DNA from: Clostridium sp. cel8
Lineage (GTDB): Bacteria > Bacillota > Clostridia > Clostridiales > Clostridiaceae
Assembly (NCBI RefSeq): GCF_014050525.1
Contig: NZ_JACGAG010000004.1
Span: 62,001 to 126,000, forward strand
Length of the DNA: 64,000 nucleotides
Direction: 5' to 3'
Every line of letters begins with the position of its first letter. The first letter of the stretch is position 1. Position numbers and translations under genes: made by a program. The notes below the pieces were generated by a model that had not been told where the DNA came from, made no database searches, and saw nothing but the letters and a program-made list of their open reading frames with translations. Positions 7,636 to 16,726 of this stretch are shown piece after piece.

Positions 7636-9542
7636 ATGAAGTTTAAATTAAAGGAGCATATTCCAATAATGCTTACAGTATTATTAGCATGTTTTGTTTA
7701 TATATGGAAACTTTGGAATGAGGGATTGGGTAATCTTTATTACTCCGCAGGAGTATATTCTATGGGACAAAATTTTCATGCTTTTTTTATAATAGCATAG
7801 ATTCAGTGGGTTTTATTAGTATAGATAAACCACCACTAGGACTTTGGATACAAGTTCTATTTACAAAGATATTTGGATTTAATGGTATGGCTATATTGCT
7901 TCCAGAAGCACTTTCTGGTGTTTTTTCCGTATATCTTATATATAAAATTATAAATAAACGATTTGGGAAATTTGCAGGTATAGTTTCGGCGTTGATTCTT
8001 GCTTTAACGCCAATTCTTGCAGCTGTTAGTAGAAATAATACAATTGATGGTATATTAATTCTTATGCTCGTCTTAGCTTCCGACCAGGCTATTAAAGCTG
8101 CAGAAAAGTCTAGCTTTAAACATCTTGTTTTTGCAAGTTTATTTATAGGCCTTGGATTTAATGTGAAAATGCTTCAGGCTTATATGATAGTTCCTGCTGT
8201 TTATCTAACATATTTTTTATTCTCTAAAGAAAAAATATCAAAAAGAATAATTCCATCTGTAATATCTATTGCTATACTTGCTGTGGTTTCATTTTCGTGG
8301 ATTATTGCAGTTGACTTGACCCCAAGTGAAAACAGACCTTATGTTGGAAGCAGTGGAACTAATAGTGAGCTAAGTCTTACTTTGGGAAATAATGGTGTGG
8401 GTAGATTAATTGGTAAACAATCTGTAGGTGGAAACAATAAAAATAAGCCTAGTAAAGGTAATCCTCCACAGCAAAATAACATAAATAAGAGAAATGATGA
8501 TAATAAGAGAAATGATGACAATAATAGAAATGACGGAAATAACATGAATAATAGTAATAATAGAGGAACAGGTGGAGAAGGTGGAGATACATCTATATTT
8601 AGACTATATAATAGTAATATTGCGGGACAAATATCTTGGTTTCTTCTCCCAGCTTTAATGGTTAGTTTACTGTGTTTCTATCAATTATTTAGAAGAAAAT
8701 CTAAAATGAGCTCCAAAAATATTACTCTTTTCTACTTTACTATGTGCTTTTTACCAATGTTTATTTATTTTAGCTTTTCAAGTGGAATGGCACATCGCTA
8801 CTATCTTGCTATGATTTCAGTACCTATTGCTGGACTTGTTGGAATAGGAGTTTCCTTTTTACTTGAACAACACTCTCAAAATAAAAATATTCTTGTACCT
8901 ATATTTGGGGTTTCGGCGGCAGCACAGTTATATATTCAAAGTCTTTATAAAGATTGGATTAATTGGCTGTTACCAGGATGTGCTGCTATTTTTATAATTA
9001 TAATTGTAATAATGTTTTTCAAAATTAAGAATATAGCAATGAATAATATTATTTCATTAACTATTGGACTTCTTTTGATACTACCTGCTATTTGGTCATT
9101 TACACCAATTATTTATGGAGGTAATGCTCAAATACCAATTGCAGGCCCAGAACTTGCAAATAATGGAGATCTATTTGACGTACATTCGGATCTATCAAAT
9201 CTCATTAAATACCTAAAAGATAATAGAGGAGATGCAACATATATTGCCTCTGTCCCAAGTGCTATGGATATGGGAGCTGAGTTAATTCTTCAATCTGGAG
9301 AACCAGTTATGGTTTTAGGTGGTTTTAATGGAGGAGATAATCCTTTAACTTTAGAAGAATATAAGAATATGATTAGTGATGGTAAGATTAAATATGCAAT
9401 TGTTACAAATAATAAAGATAGTAAATCATCTAAAGATATTGATAAGAGAAGAGAAAATATAAATGACTGGATAGTTGAAAATTGTATTCCTGTGAGTGAA
9501 CAATTTAATGGATTTACATTGTATAAATTAAGTATTAATTAA
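7636..9542 (+). pseudogene. GT39 membrane glycosyltransferase, frameshifted at a T7 tract
   Basis: Clostridial protein of glycosyltransferase family 39 (ArnT/PMT-like), which transfers a sugar from a polyprenyl-phosphate donor on the outer face of the membrane. Frame one gives the N-terminus to NFHAFF and then hits TAG at 7798. Re-reading one T of the tract at 7782-7788 restores YNSIDSVGFISIDKPP, the conserved first-loop motif, and the rest runs intact to 9542. About 10 TM helices can be seen. A low-complexity N/D/K/R/G-rich extracellular insert occupies about 8,430-8,590, between GVGRL and IFRLYN, as in many clostridial relatives. The C-terminal soluble domain ends KLSIN. The tract (U UUU UUA) is a classic -1 slippery sequence, so programmed frameshifting, phase variation, true mutation and sequencing error are all possible. 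Confidence 0.85.
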
Positions 9543-9603
9543 TGATTGAGTAAAAAGTAATATCATATCAATAAAATTGTCGTATATTTATGGAGGTAAT
9601 ATA

Positions 9604-10221
9604 ATGAAAGTATTAGGCGTAGTTGGTAGTAAAAGGAAAAATGGTAATACAGCATATTTGGTTAAGCAAGCACTAGATGCAATTGAATCAAAAGAAATTG
9701 AAACTGAATTGATTTTTCTTGGAGATTATAATATTAATGAATGTACTGGATGTGAAGGATGTGAAGATACATGCAAATGCGTAATAATGGATGATATGCA
9801 GAAATTATATCCCAAGATACTGGAAGCAGATGCTATTATTACAGGTTCACCTGCATATTTTTATAATATAACTGCAGATATGAAAGCTTTTATTGATAGA
9901 CTCTATTGCTTTGAAATTTTTGATGAAGATGATCGCTCAGTTTGGTCAAGTATAAATGAAGTATTAGGAGGAAAATATGCTGTAGTTATAGCTGTTTGTG
10001 AACAAAATGATGAAAAGGATATGGGATTTACTGCTGAAGCCATGAGTAGACCTCTTGAAGCTTTAGGGTATAGAGTAATAGATAATGTTAAAGTTTTAAA
10101 TTCTTTTAAAAAAGGAGATGTACTAAAAAATCAAGATGCTTTAGAACAAGTAAAAAGAGCTGGAAAAAAACTTGAAAAAATGATTAAGTTAAAAAAGATA
10201 CATAAAGTGTTTTACATATAA
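9604..10221 (+). CDS. Flavodoxin-fold NAD(P)H-dependent FMN oxidoreductase (iron-sulfur-flavoprotein-like)
   Basis: The 205-residue protein begins MKVLGVVGSKRKNGNTAYLV, the FMN phosphate-binding loop of the NADPH-dependent FMN reductase family. The segment CTGCEGCEDTCKC (near residue 52-64) is the compact cysteine motif of Isf-type iron-sulfur flavoproteins, though spacing varies. AIITGSPAYFYNITADMKAFIDR is the second FMN-contact region. The start at 9604 is used because TGGAGGTAAT lies just upstream. It probably transfers electrons in oxidative-stress or redox reactions; the partner is unknown. It is separated from the GT39 gene by about 60 nt and may share its transcript. Confidence 0.8.
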   Translation: MKVLGVVGSKRKNGNTAYLVKQALDAIESKEIETELIFLGDYNINECTGCEGCEDTCKCVIMDDMQKLYPKILEADAIITGSPAYFYNITADMKAFIDRLYCFEIFDEDDRSVWSSINEVLGGKYAVVIAVCEQNDEKDMGFTAEAMSRPLEALGYRVIDNVKVLNSFKKGDVLKNQDALEQVKRAGKKLEKMIKLKKIHKVFYI

Positions 10222-10244
10222 ATATTTAATGGTATAATCATAAT

Positions 10245-10312
10245 CAAGCCATCCTTTACTGATATTTTCTTCTAAGCTAAAATATTATATCATAAAGCGA
10301 TGGTTTATTTAA
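10245..10312 (+). terminator. Long imperfect hairpin after the flavoprotein gene
   Basis: AAGCCATCCTTTA pairs with TAAAGCGATGGTTT (one bulge) and the interval contains a second pairing (GATATTTT/AAAATATTATATC). It is followed by ATTTAATTT. It may be a terminator or a regulatory hairpin just upstream of the DeoR gene. Confidence 0.45.
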
Positions 10313-10371
10313 TTTAATGTTGATTATTATTTTTAAAATAAGTACTATATCAATAAAAGGAATGATAAAAG

Positions 10372-11139
10372 ATGCTTTATATAGATAGAAGGAAAGAAAT
10401 ATTAGATTTAATAATGAAAGATGGTTCTGTAAAGGTTTCTGAGTTGGCCAAAAAATATGATATTGGTGAAGCTACTATTAGAAGAGATTTAAAGTTTTTA
10501 GCTGAACAGTATGGGGTACAACTTACTTATGGAGGAGCTTTTCTATATAAGTCAGATAACTATACAAATATTACAGAAATGAATATAAACAAGAAAAAGG
10601 CACAAAACTTAGAACAGAAAAAAATTATTGCCAAAAAAGCAGCAAGTTTAATAAAAGATGGAGATACTATTGCTTTAAATCAAGGAAGCACTGTTGAGTT
10701 AATATTGAGTTATTTAGGAAATATTAGCAAATTAAATGTTATTACATTGTCATTAAATGTTGCAGTAAAAGCATCTACGCTACCATTTATTGATGTCTAT
10801 ATGCCTGGTGGTAAATTGAGAAGTTTTTCAGGAGCTTTTTATGGTAGAGATTCGGAAGAATTCTTAAAAAAATTTAATGTTGATAAAGCTTTTCTTGGAG
10901 CTGCTGCAGTATCTCTTGAAAATGGTGTAACTCATCCAGTACTTGAAGAAGTAAATAGTAATAGAGTATTAATTGAGATAAGTAGGAAAAACTTTTTAGT
11001 TACAGATACATCTAAATTTGATAAGATTTCTCTTGTAAAAATGGCTGATTTAGAAGAATTTGATGCATTTATTGTGGATGATGACATTGATGACAAATAT
11101 AAAGATTATGCAGAAATGAATAATATTAAAATAATATAA
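10372..11139 (+). CDS. DeoR/GlpR-family transcriptional regulator
   Basis: A 255-residue repressor with an N-terminal DeoR helix-turn-helix (residues 5-57: RRKEILDLIMKDGSVKVSELAKKYDIGEATIRRDL) and a C-terminal sugar-phosphate-sensing domain. The latter carries NQGSTV, the GG of MPGGKLR and the DTSKF element common to GlpR/FruR/AgaR proteins. These proteins bind a phosphorylated sugar or polyol and release DNA. It has its own terminator and lies 600 nt upstream of the co-directional FGGY-kinase/GlpA-like operon, so control of that operon by glycerol-3-phosphate or a related phosphate is the natural inference. Confidence 0.88.
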   Translation: MLYIDRRKEILDLIMKDGSVKVSELAKKYDIGEATIRRDLKFLAEQYGVQLTYGGAFLYKSDNYTNITEMNINKKKAQNLEQKKIIAKKAASLIKDGDTIALNQGSTVELILSYLGNISKLNVITLSLNVAVKASTLPFIDVYMPGGKLRSFSGAFYGRDSEEFLKKFNVDKAFLGAAAVSLENGVTHPVLEEVNSNRVLIEISRKNFLVTDTSKFDKISLVKMADLEEFDAFIVDDDIDDKYKDYAEMNNIKII

Positions 11140-11190
11140 AGTGAAATAGAAGATGAATAATTACTTTATATGTAGATATTATTTTGAAAA

Positions 11191-11230
11191 TAATCCAGGG
11201 ATAGATTTTTACTCTGGATTGTTTTTTTTA
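11191..11230 (+). terminator. Rho-independent terminator of the DeoR gene
   Basis: AATCCAG pairs with CTGGATT across a 14-nt interval and is followed by GTTTTTTTT. Confidence 0.8.
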
Positions 11231-11430
11231 TTAATTTATTTAGATGATAATGTAAAATATGTACATAAATTTAATATAAAATCAATATAAATATAAATAT
11301 ATGAGTGAAATAAGCAATGTTTATTGCCAAAAAACTTTTTAAACGCTCATTATTAAAAATAAAATTACTATAAAGCAGGTGAAAAGTTAAAATTATATTG
11401 AAATATTAAAAAAATGATATAGAATATATA

Positions 11431-11463
11431 TATAAAGTTGATATAAAGTTGATATAAATTTAA
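11431..11463 (+). repeat. 11-bp tandem repeat TATAAAGTTGA
   Basis: Two exact copies and a third degenerate copy (TATAAATTTAA) lie in the leader interval between the DeoR gene and the FGGY kinase. An 11-bp period places copies on one helix face, so a regulator-binding role is conceivable but unproven. Confidence 0.4.
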
Positions 11464-11560
11464 CATAAATAAAAATAAACTTACATAAGCTAATATTAAA
11501 AATAAACTTTATCTTAATTTAGTAAATTTAGATATATTTGAAAGAGGGAGGGGATAAAAC

Positions 11561-11725
11561 ATAGAGGTAAATAAAATTAAAAATATAATCTATTAGGGTT
11601 TCCTTTACTTATGGTATGGAAATTCTGAATAGTATTATTGTGTAAACGATATGATTCGTGGGGTTCTTAATATTGAAATGGCAAGATTTAAAAAGCTATA
11701 TGTTATCTATATTAAATTATATTAA
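11561..11725 (+). pseudogene. Possible remnant of a small gene with lost start codon
   Basis: A strong ribosome-site-like stretch, GAGGGAGGGG (11544-11553), stands 7 nt before ATA at 11561, not ATG. The frame from there has two internal stops and ends at 11725 (NDMIRGVLNIEMARFKK is the longest open piece). No family is recognised. It may be only chance. The rest of the 11,231-11,742 interval is AT-rich leader sequence. Confidence 0.2.
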
Positions 11726-11742
11726 ATTGTGGGGGAAATTAA

Positions 11743-13235
11743 ATGAAAAAATATGTAATGGTTATAGATGAAGGCACAACAGGGACAAGGTCTTTAATAT
11801 TTGATAAAAATTTCAATATTGTATCACAAAGTTATGTTGAATTTACTCAATATACACCTAGTGAAGATAAGATAGAACATGATGCTGAAGAAATTTATAT
11901 GAAGAGTATAAAAATGTGCAAATTTGCTATGGAAAAAGCGAATATAACAGCTGATGATATCGATTGCATAGGTATTACAAATCAAAGAGCTACATGTGTT
12001 GTTTGGGATAAGGATACTGGAGAACCTTTGTATAATGCTATTGTTTGGCAAGACAATAGAACAGCTGATTTTTGTGAAAAATTAAATAAAAGTGAATTAG
12101 GAGAAAAAGTTAGAAAATCTACGGGATGGACAATTGCACCAGTTTATTCATCTATTATGCTTAAGTGGTATTTGGAGAATGTACCAATTATAAAAGAAAA
12201 GATTGAAAAAGGTAAAGCTCTATTTGGAACAATGGACACATGGTTGGCATGGAAATTGACAAAAGGAAGAGTTCATGCAGTAGGATATTCTAATGCTTCA
12301 GTTATGGGGAGTTTAGATCTTGAATCTGCACAGTGGAATAAAGAATTTTTAGATTATCTCGGTTACCTATTTCTATATATCCAGAATTAATTAGTGATTC
12401 AGGAGATTTTGGATATACAGATAAGAGCATATTTGGAAAAGAGATCCCTATTACGAGTATGATAGCAGATCAACACGCTGCATTGTTTGCTCAGGGATGT
12501 ATTAAAACAGGTATGGCAAAGTGCACAAATGGAACTGGTACATTTATAGATGTAAACGTTGGAAATAGATGTGTTATATCAGATAAAGGTTTAAATACAG
12601 TTATTGCTTGGAAAATTAATAATGAAATTAGCTATGGAGTTGAAGGATATGCTGCAGTTACAGGTTCAGCAGTACAGTGGCTTAGAGATGGTATGAAAAT
12701 TATTAAAAATTCTTCAGAAACGGAGAAACTTGCAACATCTGTTCCAGATTCTAATGGAGTAGTATTTGTACCTGCTTTAGCAGGGCTTAGTGCACCATAT
12801 AATGATCCTTTTGCAAGAGGTACTATTATAGGAATTACTAGAGGAACCAAAAGAGAACATATTATAAGAGCTACTTTAGAAGCAATTGCATTTAGGTGTA
12901 AAGATATTTGTAATGCTGTAGAAAGTGATGCCCAAATAAAAATAAGAGCTTTAAAAATTGATGGTGGAGCTTCAAAAAATAATTTCTTAGCACAACAAAT
13001 TTCAGATATAACAGATGCTGTAATAGAAAGACCTGTTTCTGTTGAGGCTACTAGCTTAGGATGCGCAGAGTTAGCTGGATTGTATACAGGATTTTGGAGT
13101 ATGGAGGATTTTGCTAATGCTGTAGATATAGATAAAAGATTTGAGCCAAAAATAACTGAAGAAGAAAGAAATGAAAGATATTTACAATGGCAAGATGCAG
13201 TAAATAGAGCAAAGGGTTGGAAGACACAAAGGTAG
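11743..13235 (+). pseudogene. FGGY-family carbohydrate kinase, glycerol-kinase-like, with a 1-nt frameshift
   Basis: The two frames together make a full FGGY kinase of about 497 residues. The first (11743-12390) has VIDEGTTGTRSLIFD (ATP phosphate 1 loop), GITNQRATCVVWD, IVWQDNRTA and YSNASVMGSLDL. After LDYLG it runs into TAA. The next frame carries PISIYPELISDSGDFGYT, ADQHAALFAQGC, NGTGTFIDVNVG, EGYAAVTGSAVQWL and the FGGY signature region KIDGGASKNNFLAQQISDI. Loss of one base between 12361 and 12367 explains the break, and there is no homopolymer there. The sequence is closest to glycerol kinases but has ADQHAAL where GlpK has GDQQAAL. Substrate glycerol or a related polyol is inferred from the GlpA-like gene that follows. 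Confidence 0.85.
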
Positions 13236-13330
13236 TACTGCATAAAGGTAGTACTACTTTAAAGTAAATTATTAAATACATCTAATACTTGAAAACTATA
13301 TGAAAATTAATTAAAGGGTAGGTGGATTAA

Positions 13331-15028
13331 GTGATTAATGAGTTCTATGAAACTTTACAGAAAGATGAAGGATTAAAAGAATATAATATAAAAGCTGAAA
13401 TCACTGAAGAAAATGTAATACGTTTAGAAGGAGAAGTTGATACTTGGCAACAAGTTGTAGATATAGGACATATTGCTGGAAGAATCAAAGGTGTTAGAGG
13501 TGTTCTTAATTTAATAAAAGCAAAAGATGTGAAATTAGAAAAGAAGGACAGGACAGAAGAAATTAATCGTGCTAAAGAGAAAGGAGTTATCGATTCAGCA
13601 GATGTTGTAATTATAGGGGCAGGAGTTAGTGGTTGTGGAATTGCAAGGCAGCTATCAAAGTATGATTTAAAAATATTAGTTGTAGAAAAAAACTCAGATG
13701 TTTCAGAGGGTACTACAAAGGCAAATAATGGAATGATTCATGCTGGATATGATTCAAAACCAGGATCTCTTAAAGCAAAGCTTAATGTAAGAGGAAATGC
13801 ACTTTATAGTAAGTGGGCTAAGGAATTAAATTTTAAATTTGAGAGAACAGGTTCTTTTGTAGCTGGATTTGATGATTCAGATGATGAATATTTAAATATG
13901 TACCTTGAAAGAGGAATTAAAAATGGTGTTCCAGGTATAAAAATTTTATCTGCTGAAGAAGCAAGAAAAATTGAACCTAATTTGCATCCATCAATTAAGA
14001 AGGTTTTGTGGACTCCAAGCGCAGGCTATGTAGAACCTTATGAGGTTACACTTGCATTAGCAGAAAATGCTGTAGACAATGGAGTAAAGTTTATGCTTGA
14101 AACAGAAGTTTTAGATATTATAAAAGATGGACAAAAAGTTGACTCTGTTGTTACAGATAAAGGAATTATAAAGACAAAATATATAATAAATGCAGCTGGA
14201 TTATATGCAGACCAAATTGCCGAAATGGTTGATGATAGATTTTATACTATTCATCCAAGAAGAGGAACATTGATTATATTTGATAAAAATAATAAAGATA
14301 TTGTAAAAAGATTTATAGGTACGCCACCTAAGAATTTTACAAAAGGAGGAGGACCAACTCAGACTCCAGAAGGGAATCCATTATGGGGACCGTCTGCAAA
14401 AGAAGTTCCAGACAAACAGGATTTAGCTGTAGAAGAAGATGATATTGAATTTATTATGAACAAATGTTCACATTTAGTAAATGGAATTAAAAGAAATAGT
14501 GTTATTACATTTTTCAGTGGTTTAAGAGCAAGTAATTATATAGAAGATTTTATTATAGAAATATCTAAAAAAGTAGAAGGATTTATTCATGTTTCAGGAA
14601 TTCAGTCACCAGGGCTTGCGTCTTCTCCAGCTATAGCAGAGAGAGTTGAAAAATTGTTTAAAGAAATATGTCCATCTGTAAAAGAAAAAATTAATTACAA
14701 TCCAATAAGAAAAGCTACTCCTTGTTTTAGAGATTGCACTATGGAACAAAGAGATGAGCTTATAAAGAAAAATCCTAAATATGGGCACATAATTTGTAGA
14801 TGCGAAACTATTACGGAAGCGGAAATAGTTAATGCTATTCATGGCAAAATTCCAGCTACTACAGTTGATGCAGTTAAGAGAAGAACAAGAGCTGGTATGG
14901 GTAGATGTCAAGGAGGATTTTGTGGACCAAGAGTAGTAGAAATATTGGCGAGAGAATTAAATATATCCCCAACTGAAGTTACACAAAAGGGTAAAGGATC
15001 AAGGATCCTAATGTGTTCTTCAAGATAA
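13331..15028 (+). CDS. BON-domain / GlpA-like FAD-dependent dehydrogenase / BFD-like [2Fe-2S] fusion
   Basis: This 565-residue protein starts at GTG 13331 (AGGTGG at 13320-13325). Residues 1-65 form a BON domain (alpha-beta repeat with VRGVLNLI), unusual on an oxidoreductase. Residues 73-430 are the DAO-type FAD domain of glycerol-3-phosphate dehydrogenases: ADVVIIGAGVSGCGIARQLS, NNGMIHAGYDSKPGS and HPRRGTLIIFD. Residues 455-520 are a BFD-like iron-sulfur domain with CRCETITEAEI and RRTRAGMGRCQGGFC (Cys-x-Cys and Cys-x4-Cys ligands). The family oxidises sn-glycerol-3-phosphate to DHAP or acts on 2-hydroxy acids. It follows the kinase and precedes a second FAD subunit, as GlpA precedes GlpB. 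Confidence 0.85.
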   Translation: MINEFYETLQKDEGLKEYNIKAEITEENVIRLEGEVDTWQQVVDIGHIAGRIKGVRGVLNLIKAKDVKLEKKDRTEEINRAKEKGVIDSADVVIIGAGVSGCGIARQLSKYDLKILVVEKNSDVSEGTTKANNGMIHAGYDSKPGSLKAKLNVRGNALYSKWAKELNFKFERTGSFVAGFDDSDDEYLNMYLERGIKNGVPGIKILSAEEARKIEPNLHPSIKKVLWTPSAGYVEPYEVTLALAENAVDNGVKFMLETEVLDIIKDGQKVDSVVTDKGIIKTKYIINAAGLYADQIAEMVDDRFYTIHPRRGTLIIFDKNNKDIVKRFIGTPPKNFTKGGGPTQTPEGNPLWGPSAKEVPDKQDLAVEEDDIEFIMNKCSHLVNGIKRNSVITFFSGLRASNYIEDFIIEISKKVEGFIHVSGIQSPGLASSPAIAERVEKLFKEICPSVKEKINYNPIRKATPCFRDCTMEQRDELIKKNPKYGHIICRCETITEAEIVNAIHGKIPATTVDAVKRRTRAGMGRCQGGFCGPRVVEILARELNISPTEVTQKGKGSRILMCSSR

Positions 15029-15072
15029 ATTTAAAGTATCAATTTAGAAATAAGAGATTAGGAGGATATGTA

Positions 15073-16341
15073 ATGAAAAAATTAAGTAAAGATTTAGTCA
15101 TAATCGGTGGTGGACCTGCAGGTATGGCAGCTGCTGTAGAGGCTAAAAATTTAGGAATTAAGGATATACTTATAATTGAACGTGATGTGGAATTAGGAGG
15201 AATACTTCAGCAGTGTATACATGATGGATTTGGGCTAATGACATTTCATAAAACATTAACAGGTGGTCAGTATGCACAAAAGTTTATAACAAAAACAAAA
15301 GAGTTACAAATTGAAGTGAAGTTAAATACCATGGTGTTAGAAATAACACAGGATAAAAAAGTTTATGCAACAAATGAAGATGAAGGATTGCTTGAGATTC
15401 AAGCAAAAAGTATTATATTGTCTATGGGATGCAGAGAAAGGACAAGAGCTCAAGTCTTTATTGCAGGAACAAGGCCAGCAGGAGTTTATACAGCAGGAAC
15501 AGTACAAAGATACATTAATATGGAAGGTTATTTGCCAGGGAAAAAAGCAGTTATATTGGGTTCAGGTGATATTGGTCTTATTATGGCAAGAAGAATGACA
15601 TTAGAGGGAATAAAAGTTGAAGGAGTTTATGAAATTATGCATTCTCCAGGTGGCCTAACAAGAAATATAGTTCAGTGCCTAAAAGATTACGATATACCAC
15701 TTCATTTAGGAACAACAGTAACAAAAATACATGGCAAAGGCAGAGTTGAAGGTGTAACTGTTTGTGAGGTAGATAAAGATTTAAAACCTATAAAAAGTAC
15801 AGAAAGATATATTGAATGTGATTTAGTAGTTCTTTCAGTTGGATTAATTCCAGAAAATGAATTAACTACTAAGGCTAATATTGAAATTGACCCTGTAACA
15901 AGAGGACCTGTAGTTGATGAGAATATGATGACATCAATACCAGGAATTTTTGCAGCAGGAAATGTTGTAGCTGTATTTGATTTAGTTGATTATGTATCTA
16001 AAACTGGAGCTGTGGCTGCAAAAGGTGCTTTTAAATATATAAATAATCGATTGAATTTAGATTCTAAATATTTAAAAGTAAAAGCAGGAGAGAACATATC
16101 TGTTCTTATACCACAGAGAATAAGAAGAGAAAATATGGAAGATAAGATGGATGTTTTTTTGAGAGTAAGAAAGCAAGAAGATAAAACTAAGCTAATGCTA
16201 AATTTTGATGACAAAGAAATTCAATCTGGCCGTTATTTAATAGTAAAACCACCTGAAATGGTTCATACAAATGTATTAAAAAAGGATATTGAGAAGGCAT
16301 GTAATGAGAGTATTTGTTTTAATATGTTAAAGGAGGTTTAG
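15073..16341 (+). CDS. NAD(P)/FAD-dependent oxidoreductase, partner subunit of the GlpA-like protein
   Basis: The start at 15073 (MKKLSKDLVIIGGGPAGMAAA) follows GGAGG at 15061. The N-terminal FAD-binding GGGPAGMAAAVEA, an internal ILGSGDIGLIMARR NAD-type Rossmann motif and the C-terminal GIFAAGNVVAVFDLVDYVS FAD motif place it in the pyridine nucleotide-disulfide reductase superfamily. SMGCRERTRAQ replaces a redox CxxxxC pair, so it is not a disulfide reductase. Proteins of this type occur next to GlpA-like and DUF1667 proteins in clostridia and spirochaetes and are thought to form one electron-transfer complex. The length is 422 residues, 4 nt before DUF1667 and clearly in the same operon. 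Confidence 0.85.
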   Translation: MKKLSKDLVIIGGGPAGMAAAVEAKNLGIKDILIIERDVELGGILQQCIHDGFGLMTFHKTLTGGQYAQKFITKTKELQIEVKLNTMVLEITQDKKVYATNEDEGLLEIQAKSIILSMGCRERTRAQVFIAGTRPAGVYTAGTVQRYINMEGYLPGKKAVILGSGDIGLIMARRMTLEGIKVEGVYEIMHSPGGLTRNIVQCLKDYDIPLHLGTTVTKIHGKGRVEGVTVCEVDKDLKPIKSTERYIECDLVVLSVGLIPENELTTKANIEIDPVTRGPVVDENMMTSIPGIFAAGNVVAVFDLVDYVSKTGAVAAKGAFKYINNRLNLDSKYLKVKAGENISVLIPQRIRRENMEDKMDVFLRVRKQEDKTKLMLNFDDKEIQSGRYLIVKPPEMVHTNVLKKDIEKACNESICFNMLKEV

Positions 16342-16345
16342 TAAG

Positions 16346-16711
16346 TTGGATGTTAAACAATATACATGTATAGTTTGTCCTCGAAGTTGTAAGATTGATT
16401 TAACTATAAAAGATGATAATAGTTATGAAATTAAAGGGAACAGTTGTAAAAGGGGTGAATCCTATGTAATTAATGAATACACTAATCCTAAAAGAATGCT
16501 TACAACAACAGTGAAAATTGAAAATGGATTATATAAAAATATACCTGTAGTAAGTGATCAAGAAGTTGAAAAAAGTAAATTGTTTGATTGCTTAAAATAT
16601 CTTTATTCAATTAAGGTAAAAGCACCAATTAAAGAGGGAGATATTATAGTAGAAAATATCTTAGGTACTGGAGTTAATATTATTGCAGCTAGAGATATGG
16701 CAAAAAAATAA
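16346..16711 (+). CDS. DUF1667 cysteine-motif protein
   Basis: A 121-residue protein with TTG start (GGAGG at 16332-16336). The N-terminus carries CIVCPRSC and then GNSCKRGE, giving four cysteines in the CxxCPxxC...C arrangement typical of DUF1667, likely a zinc or iron-sulfur site. The middle is the PKRMLTTTVKIENG segment and the C-terminus ends in KAPIKEGDIIVENILGTGVNIIAAR. Family members are nearly always encoded beside GlpA/GlpB-like FAD proteins, as here, and probably serve as a small electron-transfer or assembly subunit. The exact role is not established. Confidence 0.85.
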   Translation: MDVKQYTCIVCPRSCKIDLTIKDDNSYEIKGNSCKRGESYVINEYTNPKRMLTTTVKIENGLYKNIPVVSDQEVEKSKLFDCLKYLYSIKVKAPIKEGDIIVENILGTGVNIIAARDMAKK

Positions 16712-16726
16712 TAAGGAGGAATTGTT

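Noticed and set aside
8430-8590. Repetitive AAATGATGA-type DNA suggesting a repeat array
   Set aside because: It is the in-frame Asn/Asp/Arg-rich loop of the GT39 protein, not an independent repeat or CRISPR.
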